From: Candidatus Nitrosopelagicus sp.
GTDB taxonomy: Archaea > Thermoproteota > Nitrososphaeria > Nitrososphaerales > Nitrosopumilaceae
Reading direction: 5' to 3'
Assembly: GCA_028345965.1 (NCBI GenBank)
Contig: JAOMEP010000001.1
Location: 65,872-129,871, forward strand
Length of the DNA stretch: 64,000 bases
A model generated the notes under the pieces. That model was not told the DNA's origin, did not search any database, and saw only the letters and a program-made list of their open reading frames with translations. This document shows, one piece after another, positions 48,959 through 59,524 of this stretch (position 1 is its first letter; each line of letters begins with the position of its first letter). The translations under genes and the position numbers were made by a program.

Positions 48959-50530
48959 ATGAAGATCATATTCGGAATACTATTAGCTTTTTTTGTTACA
49001 TTTTCAATTGGAACAGCATATGGTCATGGTGCAGGTATTGAAGCATCGCCATTAATTTTTACAAATGATAGACAAGTCAAGGTTACAGTAGAATTACTTC
49101 CAGCCGATTTTTACAAATCAGATGAGAAAATAATCAAGATTGATGCGTATGACCATACAAACCGTGAAACCATTACAAATGCTAGTTTCAAAGTTCAAAT
49201 TTTCAATGACAATCAGTTAATGTTAGATGAATGGTTTTACACACAAGATGGAAATTTAATTTTAAAAGTTGACCCAGATGTAATCGTAACAAGTAGGGAT
49301 ACTATTGAGATTTCTGGAGAGAAAAATGATTTTGGATTATGGCAAAAAACAGATACAACACCATTAATTGTAACTGGACCAATTTTTGATAAAGGTGGGA
49401 TATACACATTCAAGATTATACTTGATGCACAAGACGAGATTGGAATAATCAGCAATGTTGAGTTTGAAGTACAAGTAAGCGTAACTGATGTATCATATTA
49501 TCAAGAAAATACAGGAGAAAAAGAGACAGAATTTAGAGTAAAATCATACTATGATAAAATTAGCAGTTTTGAGTATGATGCAAAGGAAAACGTTGCAAAG
49601 ATTAGTTTTCCATTTGATTTTTCTGAAACAAACATTTCACATACAAATGTAATACACACAGAAATAATGTTTCCAAAAAATACACTAGAATTTCTTTCGC
49701 CAAATTATTCAGGGACAGGTAATGGTGTAGAACTATTCAAATCATCTATATTTATCGACGATTATTCTGAAGAAGATAATCGTATAGTTCATTTTGTACT
49801 ATTGCCAGATCATGTAAGACACATCAAGAATCAATTAAAGAAGATGGATGCAGATAGTTCATCTGTAGTATTACCTAATTCAATTGATTTAGTGCTCAAT
49901 AAAGGAAAAGAAATAGAATTTCCATTACGAACCTTAACACTTAGTGAAGAATATCAAGTTGATTTATCATGGGACCCTAAAGTTATCATTCCTGGAGAGA
50001 AAGTCAAGTTCATCTATACATTCAGAGATACGACGGACTTGGGTCCAATTAGGGATTCTGATTACACATTTACAATATTACAAGATGGTAAAACAATTTT
50101 TTCTGAAGACAGATTTGCAAAGATTGGTGCAGACTTTACAGACTTTACATTTACAGAAGAACAAACAGGATTAACGGTTGCCAGATTTTCAAATATTTCA
50201 GGTAGTGGACAACAAACAGAATTTGCGTTTGTAGTAGGCGGACAAACAGAATCAAAATCATCATCAGTTCCTGAATGGGTGAAAAATAATGCTGGATGGT
50301 GGGCTGATGGCCAGATACCAGACTCTGCATTCATTGATGGAATTGAATATTTGATCAAAGATGGAATTATTGTTGTTTCAAATGCAAAACAGAGTGAATC
50401 ACAAGCAGATGGAATTCCAGAGTGGATAAAAAATAATGCTGGATGGTGGGCTGATGGACGAATTCCAGACTCTGCATTCATTGATGGAATTGAATATTTG
50501 ATCAAAGATGGAATTATAAGAATAAATTAA
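48959..50530 (+). CDS. Secreted protein with two C-terminal PEW-KNNAGWWADG repeats; mature N-terminus predicted to be His
   Basis: Signal 'MKIIFGILLAFFVTFSIGTAYG/HGAGIEASP'; paralog of 41179-42834. Confidence 0.8.
   Translation: MKIIFGILLAFFVTFSIGTAYGHGAGIEASPLIFTNDRQVKVTVELLPADFYKSDEKIIKIDAYDHTNRETITNASFKVQIFNDNQLMLDEWFYTQDGNLILKVDPDVIVTSRDTIEISGEKNDFGLWQKTDTTPLIVTGPIFDKGGIYTFKIILDAQDEIGIISNVEFEVQVSVTDVSYYQENTGEKETEFRVKSYYDKISSFEYDAKENVAKISFPFDFSETNISHTNVIHTEIMFPKNTLEFLSPNYSGTGNGVELFKSSIFIDDYSEEDNRIVHFVLLPDHVRHIKNQLKKMDADSSSVVLPNSIDLVLNKGKEIEFPLRTLTLSEEYQVDLSWDPKVIIPGEKVKFIYTFRDTTDLGPIRDSDYTFTILQDGKTIFSEDRFAKIGADFTDFTFTEEQTGLTVARFSNISGSGQQTEFAFVVGGQTESKSSSVPEWVKNNAGWWADGQIPDSAFIDGIEYLIKDGIIVVSNAKQSESQADGIPEWIKNNAGWWADGRIPDSAFIDGIEYLIKDGIIRIN
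50267..50371 (+). repeat. VPEWVKNNAGWWADGQIPDSAFIDGIEYLIKDGII repeat copy 1
   Basis: Nearly identical at DNA level to copy 2, including a 53-nt identical run 'ccagactctg...gatggaattat'. Confidence 0.92.
50414..50518 (+). repeat. IPEWIKNNAGWWADGRIPDSAFIDGIEYLIKDGII repeat copy 2
   Basis: See copy 1. Confidence 0.92.
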
Positions 50531-50541
50531 AAAAATCTTAG

Positions 50542-50673
50542 TTACTCAAAAGCTGAAACAAAACTAGATTCTTCAACTTTTGATTTTGTACATTTGCATT
50601 GATTAGAGTCTTCACCACACTCAAAGCAAATTAGGAGATTTCCTTTTTTGTAGTCATAAAGTGACATTTCCAT
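50542..50673 (-). CDS. Small Cys-rich protein, 43 aa
   Basis: Not in ORF track; reads MEMSLYDYKKGNLLICFECGEDSNQCKCTKSKVEESSFVSAFE (CxxC...CxC). Confidence 0.5.
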   Translation of the reverse strand: MEMSLYDYKKGNLLICFECGEDSNQCKCTKSKVEESSFVSAFE

Positions 50674-50738
50674 ATCTTATTACAAAGTTTGTATTTAATG
50701 ACACTTGGGTATATAGATCAAGTATGACTATTGTTTTC

Positions 50739-51668
50739 TTATTTTAAGAGTAGACTTAGGATTGCTGCACGAGTAAATTTTCCGTATTCAGCTTGTTGGA
50801 AATATTTTGCTTGTTTTGTAGAATCAACATCGGTAGAAATTTCATCAATTCTTGGAAGAGGATGTAATAGTATTGAATCTTCTTTCATTTTATTTACTAC
50901 ATCTAGACCTATTACATAACTACCCTTGACTTTAACATATTCTTCTTCATCAGGAAACCTTTCTTTTTGAATTCTTGTAACATACAAGACATCCAAATCT
51001 TCTATGTACTCATCAAGATTTTCAGATTCAGTATATGATAAATTTTCTTTAAGATTGTATGTAGAATCGCTTCTAATTTTTAATGATTCAGGAGATATCA
51101 GATGTACATTAACATCATAATTGCTTAATCCATACAACAAAGAGTAAACTGTTCTTCCATATTTCAGATCACCAACTATTCCAATATTTTTTCCATCAAT
51201 TTTACCTAATTCTTTTTTTATTGTATACAAATCTTGAATTGCTTGTGTAGGATGTTCTTCTGTTCCACTACCTGCATTAATTACAGGTTTTGCCGATACT
51301 TCTGCTGCAAATTTACTGGAACCATCTAGAGAATGGCGTAGAACAATTGCGTCAGTATATCCAGCCATTATTCTAACAGTATCAGCTAGACTTTCACCTT
51401 TTTGAACAGATGAAGATGTTGCATCGGCAATTCCAAATGATGTTCCCCCAATCAAAGCCATTGCTGATTGAAAGCTAAGTCTAGTTCTAGTACTTGGTTC
51501 AAAGAAAAGATATCCCAAAGTTTTTCCTCTGGCTATTTCCCGTCTTTGTTCTGCCTTCATTTCGATGATTTCATTAGTTTTAGAGTAGATTTGCTCTAGA
51601 TCATCCTTGGATAAATCACGTATAGATATGATATTTTCTTGAGAAAAATTATTCATTCTTTGAATCAT
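50739..51668 (-). CDS. pyrB: Aspartate carbamoyltransferase catalytic subunit
   Basis: 'FFEPSTRTRLSFQSAMALIGG', 'VLRHSLDGSS', 'INAGSGTEEHPTQAIQDLYTI', 'LLHPLPRIDEI'; start may be internal Met at 51656. Confidence 0.95.
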   Translation of the reverse strand: MIQRMNNFSQENIISIRDLSKDDLEQIYSKTNEIIEMKAEQRREIARGKTLGYLFFEPSTRTRLSFQSAMALIGGTSFGIADATSSSVQKGESLADTVRIMAGYTDAIVLRHSLDGSSKFAAEVSAKPVINAGSGTEEHPTQAIQDLYTIKKELGKIDGKNIGIVGDLKYGRTVYSLLYGLSNYDVNVHLISPESLKIRSDSTYNLKENLSYTESENLDEYIEDLDVLYVTRIQKERFPDEEEYVKVKGSYVIGLDVVNKMKEDSILLHPLPRIDEISTDVDSTKQAKYFQQAEYGKFTRAAILSLLLK

Positions 51669-51696
51669 ATATAGTGGCAGATATACAAACTATTCT

Positions 51697-52167
51697 ATGG
51701 AACAATCTGATCTTATAGTCAGACGTATCAAAGATGGGACGGTAATTGATCATATTAACGAAGGAAAAGGTCTCAATGTTTTAGAAGCACTTGAAATTGA
51801 TGGTAGTCGTGGAAATGTCATAACAATTGCATTAAACATGCCTAGCGGTAAATTAAAGAAAAAAGATATGATAAAGGTAGAAGGTAGATTTCTAGAAGAC
51901 GATGATACAAACAAACTAGCCGTAATTGCTCCATCTTCCACTGTAAATATTATCAAGAATTACAAATTGGTTGAAAAAAGACGAGTTTCACTACCAAATC
52001 AGATAGAACAAATTTTTAGATGCTCAAATCCAGATTGCATAACTAACAGTCAAGAACACATTGAATCTACAATGGAGGTCATGGATAAAGAAAATCTTGT
52101 GCTAAAATGCAGATACTGTGGAAGAATTTTAGATGTTAATGATCTAAAAATTAGCAAAAAGAATTAA
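51697..52167 (+). CDS. pyrI: Aspartate carbamoyltransferase regulatory subunit
   Basis: 'LIVRRIKDGTVIDHINEGKGLNVLEAL', Zn site 'CSNPDCITN...CRYCGRIL'. Confidence 0.95.
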   Translation: MEQSDLIVRRIKDGTVIDHINEGKGLNVLEALEIDGSRGNVITIALNMPSGKLKKKDMIKVEGRFLEDDDTNKLAVIAPSSTVNIIKNYKLVEKRRVSLPNQIEQIFRCSNPDCITNSQEHIESTMEVMDKENLVLKCRYCGRILDVNDLKISKKN

Positions 52168-52194
52168 AAAATTTTAAAAAAATTATTTTTTTGA

Positions 52195-52506
52195 TTATTG
52201 TCCTAAGATAATGAACATCATGACGATACCGTAGATTGCAATTGATTCTACCATTCCGATGAAGATGAACACTTTGGATTGTAATGCTGGGTTTTCAGTA
52301 ATTACTGCTAAACCTGCAGAACCGACATAACCTAAACCAATTCCTGCACCCATTGCTGCAAGACCAAATGCAAGACCTGCACCGATTAATTTTGAACCAT
52401 CACCGCTACCAGAAGAAGCGTCTCCTTCAGCAGCATGTGCTACGCCGGTAAGTCCTGTAAATGAAACTGCGATGACTGCAAGTAAGAATATTGATAGGGG
52501 TCTCAT
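52195..52506 (-). CDS. atpK: A/V-type ATP synthase subunit K (proteolipid), start at MRPLSIF preferred
   Basis: 'KLIGAGLAFGLAAMGAGIGLGYVGSAGLAVITENPALQSKVFIFIGMVESIAIYGIVMMFIIL'; ORF track start 52551 adds 15 residues. Confidence 0.93.
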   Translation of the reverse strand: MRPLSIFLLAVIAVSFTGLTGVAHAAEGDASSGSGDGSKLIGAGLAFGLAAMGAGIGLGYVGSAGLAVITENPALQSKVFIFIGMVESIAIYGIVMMFIILGQ

Positions 52507-52556
52507 TTTCAATTTTTGAATTCTAGTAACCATATTTAAACCAACACCCAATTTTA

Positions 52557-52688
52557 TTAGATCTTATCCAAAGTTTTCTTTTTTGCAGTTTGAAGTTTAT
52601 CTTTAATTGATTTTGAAGAATTTTCATATTCTTGATCTAAAGTTTTCTTAGAATTTTCAAGTAGTCTTTTAATTTCGTCTTTTGCCAT
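52557..52688 (-). CDS. 43-aa charged coiled-coil protein inside ATP synthase operon
   Basis: Not in ORF track; reads MAKDEIKRLLENSKKTLDQEYENSSKSIKDKLQTAKKKTLDKI between atpD and atpK. Confidence 0.65.
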   Translation of the reverse strand: MAKDEIKRLLENSKKTLDQEYENSSKSIKDKLQTAKKKTLDKI

Positions 52689-52689
52689 T

Positions 52690-53322
52690 TTATTGCCTTT
52701 TCTCCATTGAAGCTTTCACTTTTTTTAACCTTGCGAATTCCTCTCTTTCTCGTTCTTCTAGTGTAGCAAGTATAAAGCGAACTCGCTGTTTGTATTGAGG
52801 AATAATTACATTTTCTAAAGCATTTAGAAGTTTTTGTGTTTTTTCAAGAGCCTTTGCAAGACTAAAAATTGAGTTTTCGTATTCAGCAGCCTTACAAATT
52901 TTTGGAAGTAAATCTTTAATTAATTTTGCACCACGATCAATTGATGCATTTGTATCTGCAAATCCATAAGGAATTGATTTTGTGTCTTTTTCAGTGACAC
53001 TTAGTACAGGAATAGTCACATCTACTACACGTTTTACATCAGATTCTACCTCCATCACACCAGGCGTGGATTGCGCTACAGAATCAACTGTTGCTACACC
53101 TAAAGATAGGTATGATTCGTTAACTGATTTGTAAATATCCTGTAGAGGTTCCCAAATTCCACCTCTAGTTTTTTGTGCTTCAGCAATCATTTCTTCAATA
53201 TTTTTTAGTAAAACTTTACGTTTATCATCTAAAATTCCCTGTACCATAGTAGCAACTTGACTAGAACGTTTGTACTTGAAAAGCTCAATCTTTGTTGCTG
53301 TTACGTTTTGTCCAAATGACAT
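52690..53322 (-). CDS. atpD: A/V-type ATP synthase subunit D
   Basis: 'VTATKIELFKYKRSSQVATMVQGILDDKRKVLLKNIEEMI', C-terminal 'LENVIIPQYKQRVRFILATLEEREREEFARLKKVK'. Confidence 0.94.
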   Translation of the reverse strand: MSFGQNVTATKIELFKYKRSSQVATMVQGILDDKRKVLLKNIEEMIAEAQKTRGGIWEPLQDIYKSVNESYLSLGVATVDSVAQSTPGVMEVESDVKRVVDVTIPVLSVTEKDTKSIPYGFADTNASIDRGAKLIKDLLPKICKAAEYENSIFSLAKALEKTQKLLNALENVIIPQYKQRVRFILATLEEREREEFARLKKVKASMEKRQ

Positions 53323-53327
53323 TAGAA

Positions 53328-54710
53328 TTATTCCTTGTAGTATTGGTCTACGTATTTGTCTTTAACTTTGGTTAATTCATTCTTTGGAAGTTTTGAAACA
53401 CAGTTCCATTGTAAGCCTAGTGTTTCTTCAATTGTTCTATTTTCATCAATTGCTTGTGTTAAGAATTTCTTTTCAAATTCATCACCAAAGTTCATGTAAT
53501 TAAGATCAACTGGTGTAAGTCCTGCTTTTCCTACAATTCCTGCTAACGCTCTTACTTCTTGAGCACGAGAATATGCATCATAATTTTGATTTGAAATCTC
53601 TTGATGATCAGCACGGGTACTTCCTTCACCAATTCCGTCTTTCATGATTCTAGAAAGACTCATCAAGATGTTGATTGGTGGATAAACTCCTTGTCTAAAC
53701 AAATCACGTCCTAGTACAAGTTGTCCTTCTGTAATGTATCCAGTAAGATCTGGAATTGGATGTGTAATATCATCAGATGGCATTGTTAAGATAGGTACTT
53801 GGGTTACGCTTCCTTTTTTGCCTTTTAATCGTCCTGCCCTTTCATAAATTGTAGAGAGATCAGTGTAAAGATAACCTGGATAACCTTTTCTTCCCGGTAC
53901 TTCTTCTCTTGCTGCACTAATTTCACGAAGTGCTTCTGCATAGTTTGTCATATCAGTAAGAATAACCAGTACGTGCATTCCTAAGTCATACGCAAGATAT
54001 TCTGCTACAGTTAATGCAACTCTAGGTGTGATAATTCTCTCAATTGCAGGATCATCTGCAAGATTCAAAAATAGTACACTTCTTTTGAGTGCACCAGATT
54101 CCTCTAAACTTCTTTTGAAATATTCTGCTTCACTGTATTGCACACCAATTGCTGCAAATACTACAGCAAAACTATCATCTGTTCCAATAATTGCTGCTTG
54201 GCGTGCAATTTGTGCAGCCAAAATGTTATGTGACATACCAGAGCCTGAAAATATTGGAAGTTTTTGTCCTCTTACAAGAGTGAGCATTCCATCAATAACA
54301 GAAACTCCTGTTTGAATGAAATCTTTTGGATACTCTCTTTGTTCAGGATTCATTGGTGCTCCGTTAATATCTAAAAATGAATCTGCAACCGGTTCTGGTA
54401 GACCGTCTTTTGCTCTTCCTAAACCATCAAAGACTCTACCAAGTACTTGTTCTGATACTGGCATTTCCATAACTTTGCCTACAAATTTTGCATTTGTTCC
54501 AGATACAGAAAGACCTGTTGTTCCTTCGAAGACCTGTACAACTGCTTTACCGTTTCCAACTTCTAAGACTTTACCTAGACGTCTTTCACCTTCAGTTGTT
54601 TCAATCTCAACAAGTTCATCAAATGCTGCATTATCAACACCATCAACAATTACAAGCGGTCCTTTAATCTCAGCAATTTTGCTGTATTGAACTCCACCTT
54701 GATTACTCAA
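53328..54710 (-). CDS. atpB: A/V-type ATP synthase subunit B
   Basis: '[22 protein letters not shown]', '[41 protein letters not shown]'. Confidence 0.97.
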   Translation of the reverse strand: MSNQGGVQYSKIAEIKGPLVIVDGVDNAAFDELVEIETTEGERRLGKVLEVGNGKAVVQVFEGTTGLSVSGTNAKFVGKVMEMPVSEQVLGRVFDGLGRAKDGLPEPVADSFLDINGAPMNPEQREYPKDFIQTGVSVIDGMLTLVRGQKLPIFSGSGMSHNILAAQIARQAAIIGTDDSFAVVFAAIGVQYSEAEYFKRSLEESGALKRSVLFLNLADDPAIERIITPRVALTVAEYLAYDLGMHVLVILTDMTNYAEALREISAAREEVPGRKGYPGYLYTDLSTIYERAGRLKGKKGSVTQVPILTMPSDDITHPIPDLTGYITEGQLVLGRDLFRQGVYPPINILMSLSRIMKDGIGEGSTRADHQEISNQNYDAYSRAQEVRALAGIVGKAGLTPVDLNYMNFGDEFEKKFLTQAIDENRTIEETLGLQWNCVSKLPKNELTKVKDKYVDQYYKE

Positions 54711-56485
54711 TTTTGAACCTTTACTCCTGTAACACTATTGAATTGTTCTATCATATCAGTTTCTATTTTATCTAATTTTGGCATCTCATCATCTTTGACA
54801 TCCATTCTTGCTTTTAGTAATAATGAGATTACATCCATGGAACGAATGTCAGCTAGTGATGCACCATCTTTTAGTGCTTGTTGACCTTTATTGTAAAAGT
54901 CAACTTGTAATTTCATTAATTTGAATTGTTTTTCAGGACTACAATAGGTATCGACATCATCAAAGGAGTTTTGTTGTAGAATTCCAATTTTAATCATTCT
55001 TGCAACTTCAAGAATTAATTTTTCTTCATCTGGAAGTGCTTCTGGTCCTAGCAGTTTGACGATTTCTTTTAGTGTATCTTCTCTTTGTAAGATTCCATAT
55101 GTTTGACTCCTAATATCTAACCAATCTTTACTGATGTTTTCTGACCACCATTTTGCAATATCTGCAAGATATCCAGAATAGGAGTTCATCCAGTTAATTG
55201 ATGGATAATGTCTTGAATATGCTAAACTGGCATCTAAAGCCCAGAATGTTTTGATAAATCTCATTGTGTGTGTTGTAACAGGTTCAGTAAAGTCACCGCC
55301 AGATGGAGATACTGCACCTACTAGAGATACTGAACCATCTCTTTCAGGAGAACCTCTTGCTTGAACACGTCCTGCTCTTTCATAAAATTCTGCTAATCTT
55401 GATGCAAGATATGATGGATAACCTTCTTCTGCAGGCATCTCTTCTAGTCTTCCTGACATTTCACGAAGTGCTTCTGCCCATCTGCTTGTAGAATCTGCTA
55501 CAAGCACAACGTCATATCCCATATCACGATAATATTCTGCAATTGTTACACCTGTGTAGATACTTGCTTCTCTTGCTGCTACTGGCATGTTACTTGTATT
55601 TGCAACAAGGACAGTTCTGTCCATGAGTGGTTTTCCGGTTCTTGGGTCTTTGAGTTCCGGGAATTCAACTAGTACTTCAGTCATCTCATTACCTCTTTCA
55701 CCACAACCAATGTAGACTACAACTTGAGAGTCAGCCCATTTTGCAATTTGATGTAATGTTACAGTTTTACCAGTACCAAATGCTCCTGGAATAGAGCCAG
55801 TACCGCCTTTTGCTAATGGGAAAAATGTATCGATAACTCTTTGACCAGTAAGTAATGGAACGGTTGGATCATATCGTTTAAGATATGGACGTGGTTGTCT
55901 TACAGGCCATTTATGCCACATCATTAGTGTTGATGTTTGACCATCTTTTTCTACGGTTGCAATTTCTGTATCTAAATTATAATCTCCTTCTGAAACAATT
56001 TTTGTTATTTTTCCACCTTGATGATCTGGCGGAACTAGAATTTTATGTTCAATTAATGATGATTCTGGAACGGTTCCGATAATGTTACCGGCTTCAACTT
56101 CATCACCAACTGCAACAGTTGGATTAAAGTGATATTCTTTCGTCATATCAACAGGAGTGGTTGTTATACCTCTACCAATGAATGAGCCTGATTTTGCGGC
56201 TAAGTCTTTTAGCGGTCTTTGAATTCCATCGTAAATTTGACCAATAATTCCAGGTCCTAAGAAAACACTAAGAGGATCTCCAGTACCAACTACCGGTTCA
56301 CCAGGCTTTAGACCTGATGTTGATTCGTAAACTTGAATAAATGCTACATCGCCGGTAAGACGAATTACTTCACCAATTAATTTTGAGTCACCAACAGATA
56401 CGGTTTCATACATTTTGGCATCAGCCATACCATCAGCTTTTACAGCCGGTCCGCTAATCCATACAATTTTGCCTTGTGCTACCAT
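54707..56485 (-). CDS. atpA: A/V-type ATP synthase catalytic subunit A
   Basis: P-loop 'GAFGTGKTV', '[44 protein letters not shown]'. Confidence 0.97.
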   Translation of the reverse strand: MVAQGKIVWISGPAVKADGMADAKMYETVSVGDSKLIGEVIRLTGDVAFIQVYESTSGLKPGEPVVGTGDPLSVFLGPGIIGQIYDGIQRPLKDLAAKSGSFIGRGITTTPVDMTKEYHFNPTVAVGDEVEAGNIIGTVPESSLIEHKILVPPDHQGGKITKIVSEGDYNLDTEIATVEKDGQTSTLMMWHKWPVRQPRPYLKRYDPTVPLLTGQRVIDTFFPLAKGGTGSIPGAFGTGKTVTLHQIAKWADSQVVVYIGCGERGNEMTEVLVEFPELKDPRTGKPLMDRTVLVANTSNMPVAAREASIYTGVTIAEYYRDMGYDVVLVADSTSRWAEALREMSGRLEEMPAEEGYPSYLASRLAEFYERAGRVQARGSPERDGSVSLVGAVSPSGGDFTEPVTTHTMRFIKTFWALDASLAYSRHYPSINWMNSYSGYLADIAKWWSENISKDWLDIRSQTYGILQREDTLKEIVKLLGPEALPDEEKLILEVARMIKIGILQQNSFDDVDTYCSPEKQFKLMKLQVDFYNKGQQALKDGASLADIRSMDVISLLLKARMDVKDDEMPKLDKIETDMIEQFNSVTGVKVQN

Positions 56486-56486
56486 A

Positions 56487-57089
56487 TCAATTATTACCTA
56501 AGTTGAATTGTGCTGCAATATCTTTTCTAATTAAAGGTTTCAATAATTCAATTCTTGCATCGATGGTATTATCAAAACTCATAGATCCATCTTTTGAAGT
56601 TACTTTAACTCCACCCATACAATCAATTGTATCATTTGATAGTTCTGCACCAGAGATACTTGAAACTGCAGATTGAACTACATCCTTGTCTTTAGAATTT
56701 GTGAAAACTATAACGTCACTAGTGTTTAGTGCGGAGGTTGCTTCAGTAAGTAATTTTGCGATTAAACTTGAATATTCGGAATTTCTATCCATATTTGAGA
56801 TCTTTTCTTTTGCTTTTTCAAGAACCTTATCAGTAGATTCTTGAACAATTAGAAGAGTTTTGTTTCTAGATTGTAGATCGGCGCTTCCAATAATTTGTTT
56901 TTCAATCTTGTCTGCTTCTTTTTTACCATCAGCGATGATTTTTTCATATTCTTCTTCAAGCATAGGTAATGAGTCTGAAAGCGTTTTTTGGGCATCTGTG
57001 AGTGAATTTTTCAGACTTTGTGAAAATTCGGATGAATTACGTTCTAAAACTTGATCGATGGTAGATTCTAAACCAGAATTAGAAGACAA
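56487..57089 (-). CDS. atpE: A/V-type ATP synthase subunit E
   Basis: Position upstream of atpA; '[39 protein letters not shown]' and C-terminal '[27 protein letters not shown]'. Confidence 0.9.
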   Translation of the reverse strand: MSSNSGLESTIDQVLERNSSEFSQSLKNSLTDAQKTLSDSLPMLEEEYEKIIADGKKEADKIEKQIIGSADLQSRNKTLLIVQESTDKVLEKAKEKISNMDRNSEYSSLIAKLLTEATSALNTSDVIVFTNSKDKDVVQSAVSSISGAELSNDTIDCMGGVKVTSKDGSMSFDNTIDARIELLKPLIRKDIAAQFNLGNN

Positions 57090-57171
57090 TGAATGCCGTT
57101 TTAAAGAATTGAATTTTAATGTTGGGGTTTTGGAAAGATTTTAAACATACACGTTTCACAACATCGATATC

Positions 57172-59271
57172 TTGGTAGTAGCAGATCTAAAAATCGGGAC
57201 GGTTGTTTTACCTAGATCGGAGACACCACAGATTGTTTCTAGATTAACAGAATTCGAGTGGTTTCACAAAATAGATTCTACATCAGAGACCGTTACTCCC
57301 GAAGTTGATGATATTTTGCTTAAAGCCCAACAAACATTTCAAGAAGTTGATGAGGTAATCAAGGGATTAGGAATTCCAAGAGAGGTTGGAATGATTGAAA
57401 TTTTGTTTAAAGGAACTGTATTCAAAAAAGAGAATCAAGAATTAGATGAATTAGAGAAAATGGTCGAGGATGTCATGAAAAAGGCACCTGGAATAATTGA
57501 TGCCCCTGCAAAATTACTCAAAGAACAAGAGGAGTACAAAAAAGAGATTGGGGATTATACAACACTAAAAGAGACATTAGAAGTAGTAAAGAAGCTAAAC
57601 ATCGATCTTGCCGGATTTGGACTAATGAAGCAGTTTTACACAAACTTGTTTATCGTTCAAACAAAAGATATTGATGAAATTAGAAGAACGCTAGATGACA
57701 TTACAATTAACCAGTATGACTTGAATACAAAAGAAGAATCAGCAATTATGATTATTGCAGATGTTGCAAACTTGGAGAAAATTCTCAAAGTGATGCGTAG
57801 TTTTAACGCAAATCCATTTTCCATCCCAGAAGGCGTAGAACAGGTTCCAACAAAGGCATATGCAACTGCAGAATTAAAAATTAAAGAATTTGAGGAAAAA
57901 CATAAGAAGGTATCAAAAGAACTTGCAAAGTTAACTGCAAAAGTTAGAAAAGACATACTAACACTACATGAAAAGGCACAAGTCGCAAAAGATATTTTAG
58001 AATTATTAAGAAAACCTGGCGGAACAAAAAACTTTGCGGTAATTCAAGGATACATTCCAAAGAAGATGGAGAAGAAATTCAAAGATGTTACAAGTAAATG
58101 GATGTCTGTCGTAGAAGATGTTTCGGATCCTGAACTAGTAAAAAAGACACCAACTCTATTTGATAATAAAATTTTTGTTAGAACATTTGAGGTAATCACA
58201 CAAAGTCAAGGAATTCCAAAGAAAGGCGAATCAGACCCAACACCAATGATTGCACTAATGTGGCCAATCTTTTACGGATTGATGTTTGCAGATGTAGGTC
58301 ATGGATTATTACTAATGGGATTAGGTTTAGTCTTCAAGCTAAAAGGACAGGGAAATCTTTCCAGATGGGGAATGCTCATTGCAATTTCTGGTGCAGCAGC
58401 AGCAATAGCGGGAGTTGGAACAGGTGAAGCATTTGGATTCCATATAGACCACATCCAACCATTTGAAGGACTCTTAGAAGAGGGTGGAGCATTATATTCA
58501 ATCTCATGGTTAGTAGGCGTGATTAGTGTAGCAGAACTAAACTTTGAACAAGTAATTATGATTCTAAAGGTTTCATTATTTTTGGGAATAATTCACATTG
58601 TTTGGGCATTTTTGCTACACATCAAAAAATTGGCAAAAGAGGGAAAGAAAACTACAATGTTTACAGAAGCAATTCCAAATGTTACACTTTACGGTGGAAT
58701 CGTTGTAATCATGATGTGTGCAATTGGTTCAGGTTATGATGTAATGAACATGTATTCAAAAATACACACAGAAGCCGTCCCATGGGTTACTGTTTTCTTA
58801 GGAGATTGGGCTCAAGTTTGGATTATTACAAGAATTGCAGGCGTTATAGTAATTGCATCAATTGTGGTAATGATGATTGGTGGATTAAAACACATCAAAG
58901 CACACCCAGAAGAAGGAGGAAGTCCCGCAAACGTCTTCATGGAAGTTCTACTTGGAAAAAGTGTTGAGTGTCTTGCACATACAATTAGTTATGCTCGGCT
59001 TGGAATTATGTTACTTGTGCATGCAGCGCTACTACTTACAGTCAATAATTCATTTGTCTCATTAGGTGGAGTAGAATCTCCAGGAGCATTAGCATTACTT
59101 ATCGGAGGAAATATTGGAATCATGATGATTGAAGGATTAATCGTGTACATCCAATCATTAAGACTTCACCTTTACGAGTTCTTTACAAAATGGTATGATG
59201 GCGGTGCACAACCATTCAGACAAGTGGTTCCAGAAATGCTCTATAATCAATTCAAGTGGAATAAAAAATAA
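57172..59271 (+). CDS. atpI: A/V-type ATP synthase subunit I (a-subunit; TTG start)
   Basis: 'DPTPMIALMWPIFYGLMFADVGHGLLLMGLGLVFKL', 'LGKSVECLAHTISYARLGIMLLVHAALL', 'LRLHLYEFFTKWYDGGAQPF'. Confidence 0.95.
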   Translation: MVVADLKIGTVVLPRSETPQIVSRLTEFEWFHKIDSTSETVTPEVDDILLKAQQTFQEVDEVIKGLGIPREVGMIEILFKGTVFKKENQELDELEKMVEDVMKKAPGIIDAPAKLLKEQEEYKKEIGDYTTLKETLEVVKKLNIDLAGFGLMKQFYTNLFIVQTKDIDEIRRTLDDITINQYDLNTKEESAIMIIADVANLEKILKVMRSFNANPFSIPEGVEQVPTKAYATAELKIKEFEEKHKKVSKELAKLTAKVRKDILTLHEKAQVAKDILELLRKPGGTKNFAVIQGYIPKKMEKKFKDVTSKWMSVVEDVSDPELVKKTPTLFDNKIFVRTFEVITQSQGIPKKGESDPTPMIALMWPIFYGLMFADVGHGLLLMGLGLVFKLKGQGNLSRWGMLIAISGAAAAIAGVGTGEAFGFHIDHIQPFEGLLEEGGALYSISWLVGVISVAELNFEQVIMILKVSLFLGIIHIVWAFLLHIKKLAKEGKKTTMFTEAIPNVTLYGGIVVIMMCAIGSGYDVMNMYSKIHTEAVPWVTVFLGDWAQVWIITRIAGVIVIASIVVMMIGGLKHIKAHPEEGGSPANVFMEVLLGKSVECLAHTISYARLGIMLLVHAALLLTVNNSFVSLGGVESPGALALLIGGNIGIMMIEGLIVYIQSLRLHLYEFFTKWYDGGAQPFRQVVPEMLYNQFKWNKK

Positions 59272-59279
59272 CCATTTTT

Positions 59280-59489
59280 CTAAATCATTTTTTTGTGTTC
59301 TTTGAGTTTGTCTCCTAGTACCTTTATGTCATTACGTAATTCTTCGTAACTTTCTCCTAAGATATTGATCTTTGATGGTTCTATCATCAGTATTTTTTGA
59401 AGTTCATTAATTTCTTTTTGTTTCTGAATAATTATTTGATCAATTTTTACTATCTCTTGTTTTGTTTTTTCAATATCATTTTTAGACAT
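59280..59489 (-). CDS. Small coiled-coil protein, 69 aa
   Basis: 'MSKNDIEKTKQEIVKIDQIIIQKQKEINELQKIL'; convergent with atpI. Confidence 0.6.
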   Translation of the reverse strand: MSKNDIEKTKQEIVKIDQIIIQKQKEINELQKILMIEPSKINILGESYEELRNDIKVLGDKLKEHKKMI

Positions 59490-59524
59490 ATCTAGTCTTC
59501 AGCATATTAATTAAAAATCGTATG

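Noticed and set aside
50062-50505. 147-aa minus-strand ORF with repeated 'IKYSIPSMNAESGI.PSAHHPALFF'
   Set aside because: Antisense of the duplicated PEWxKNNAGWW module in 48959-50530, not an independent gene
41182-50518. Possible CRISPR-like repeats
   Set aside because: Only two copies per locus, in frame, with protein-level conservation and no spacer structure; no cas genes in the window
54028-54690. Plus-strand ORFs (95 and 124 aa) inside atpB
   Set aside because: Antisense to a highly conserved ATP synthase gene, no recognisable domains
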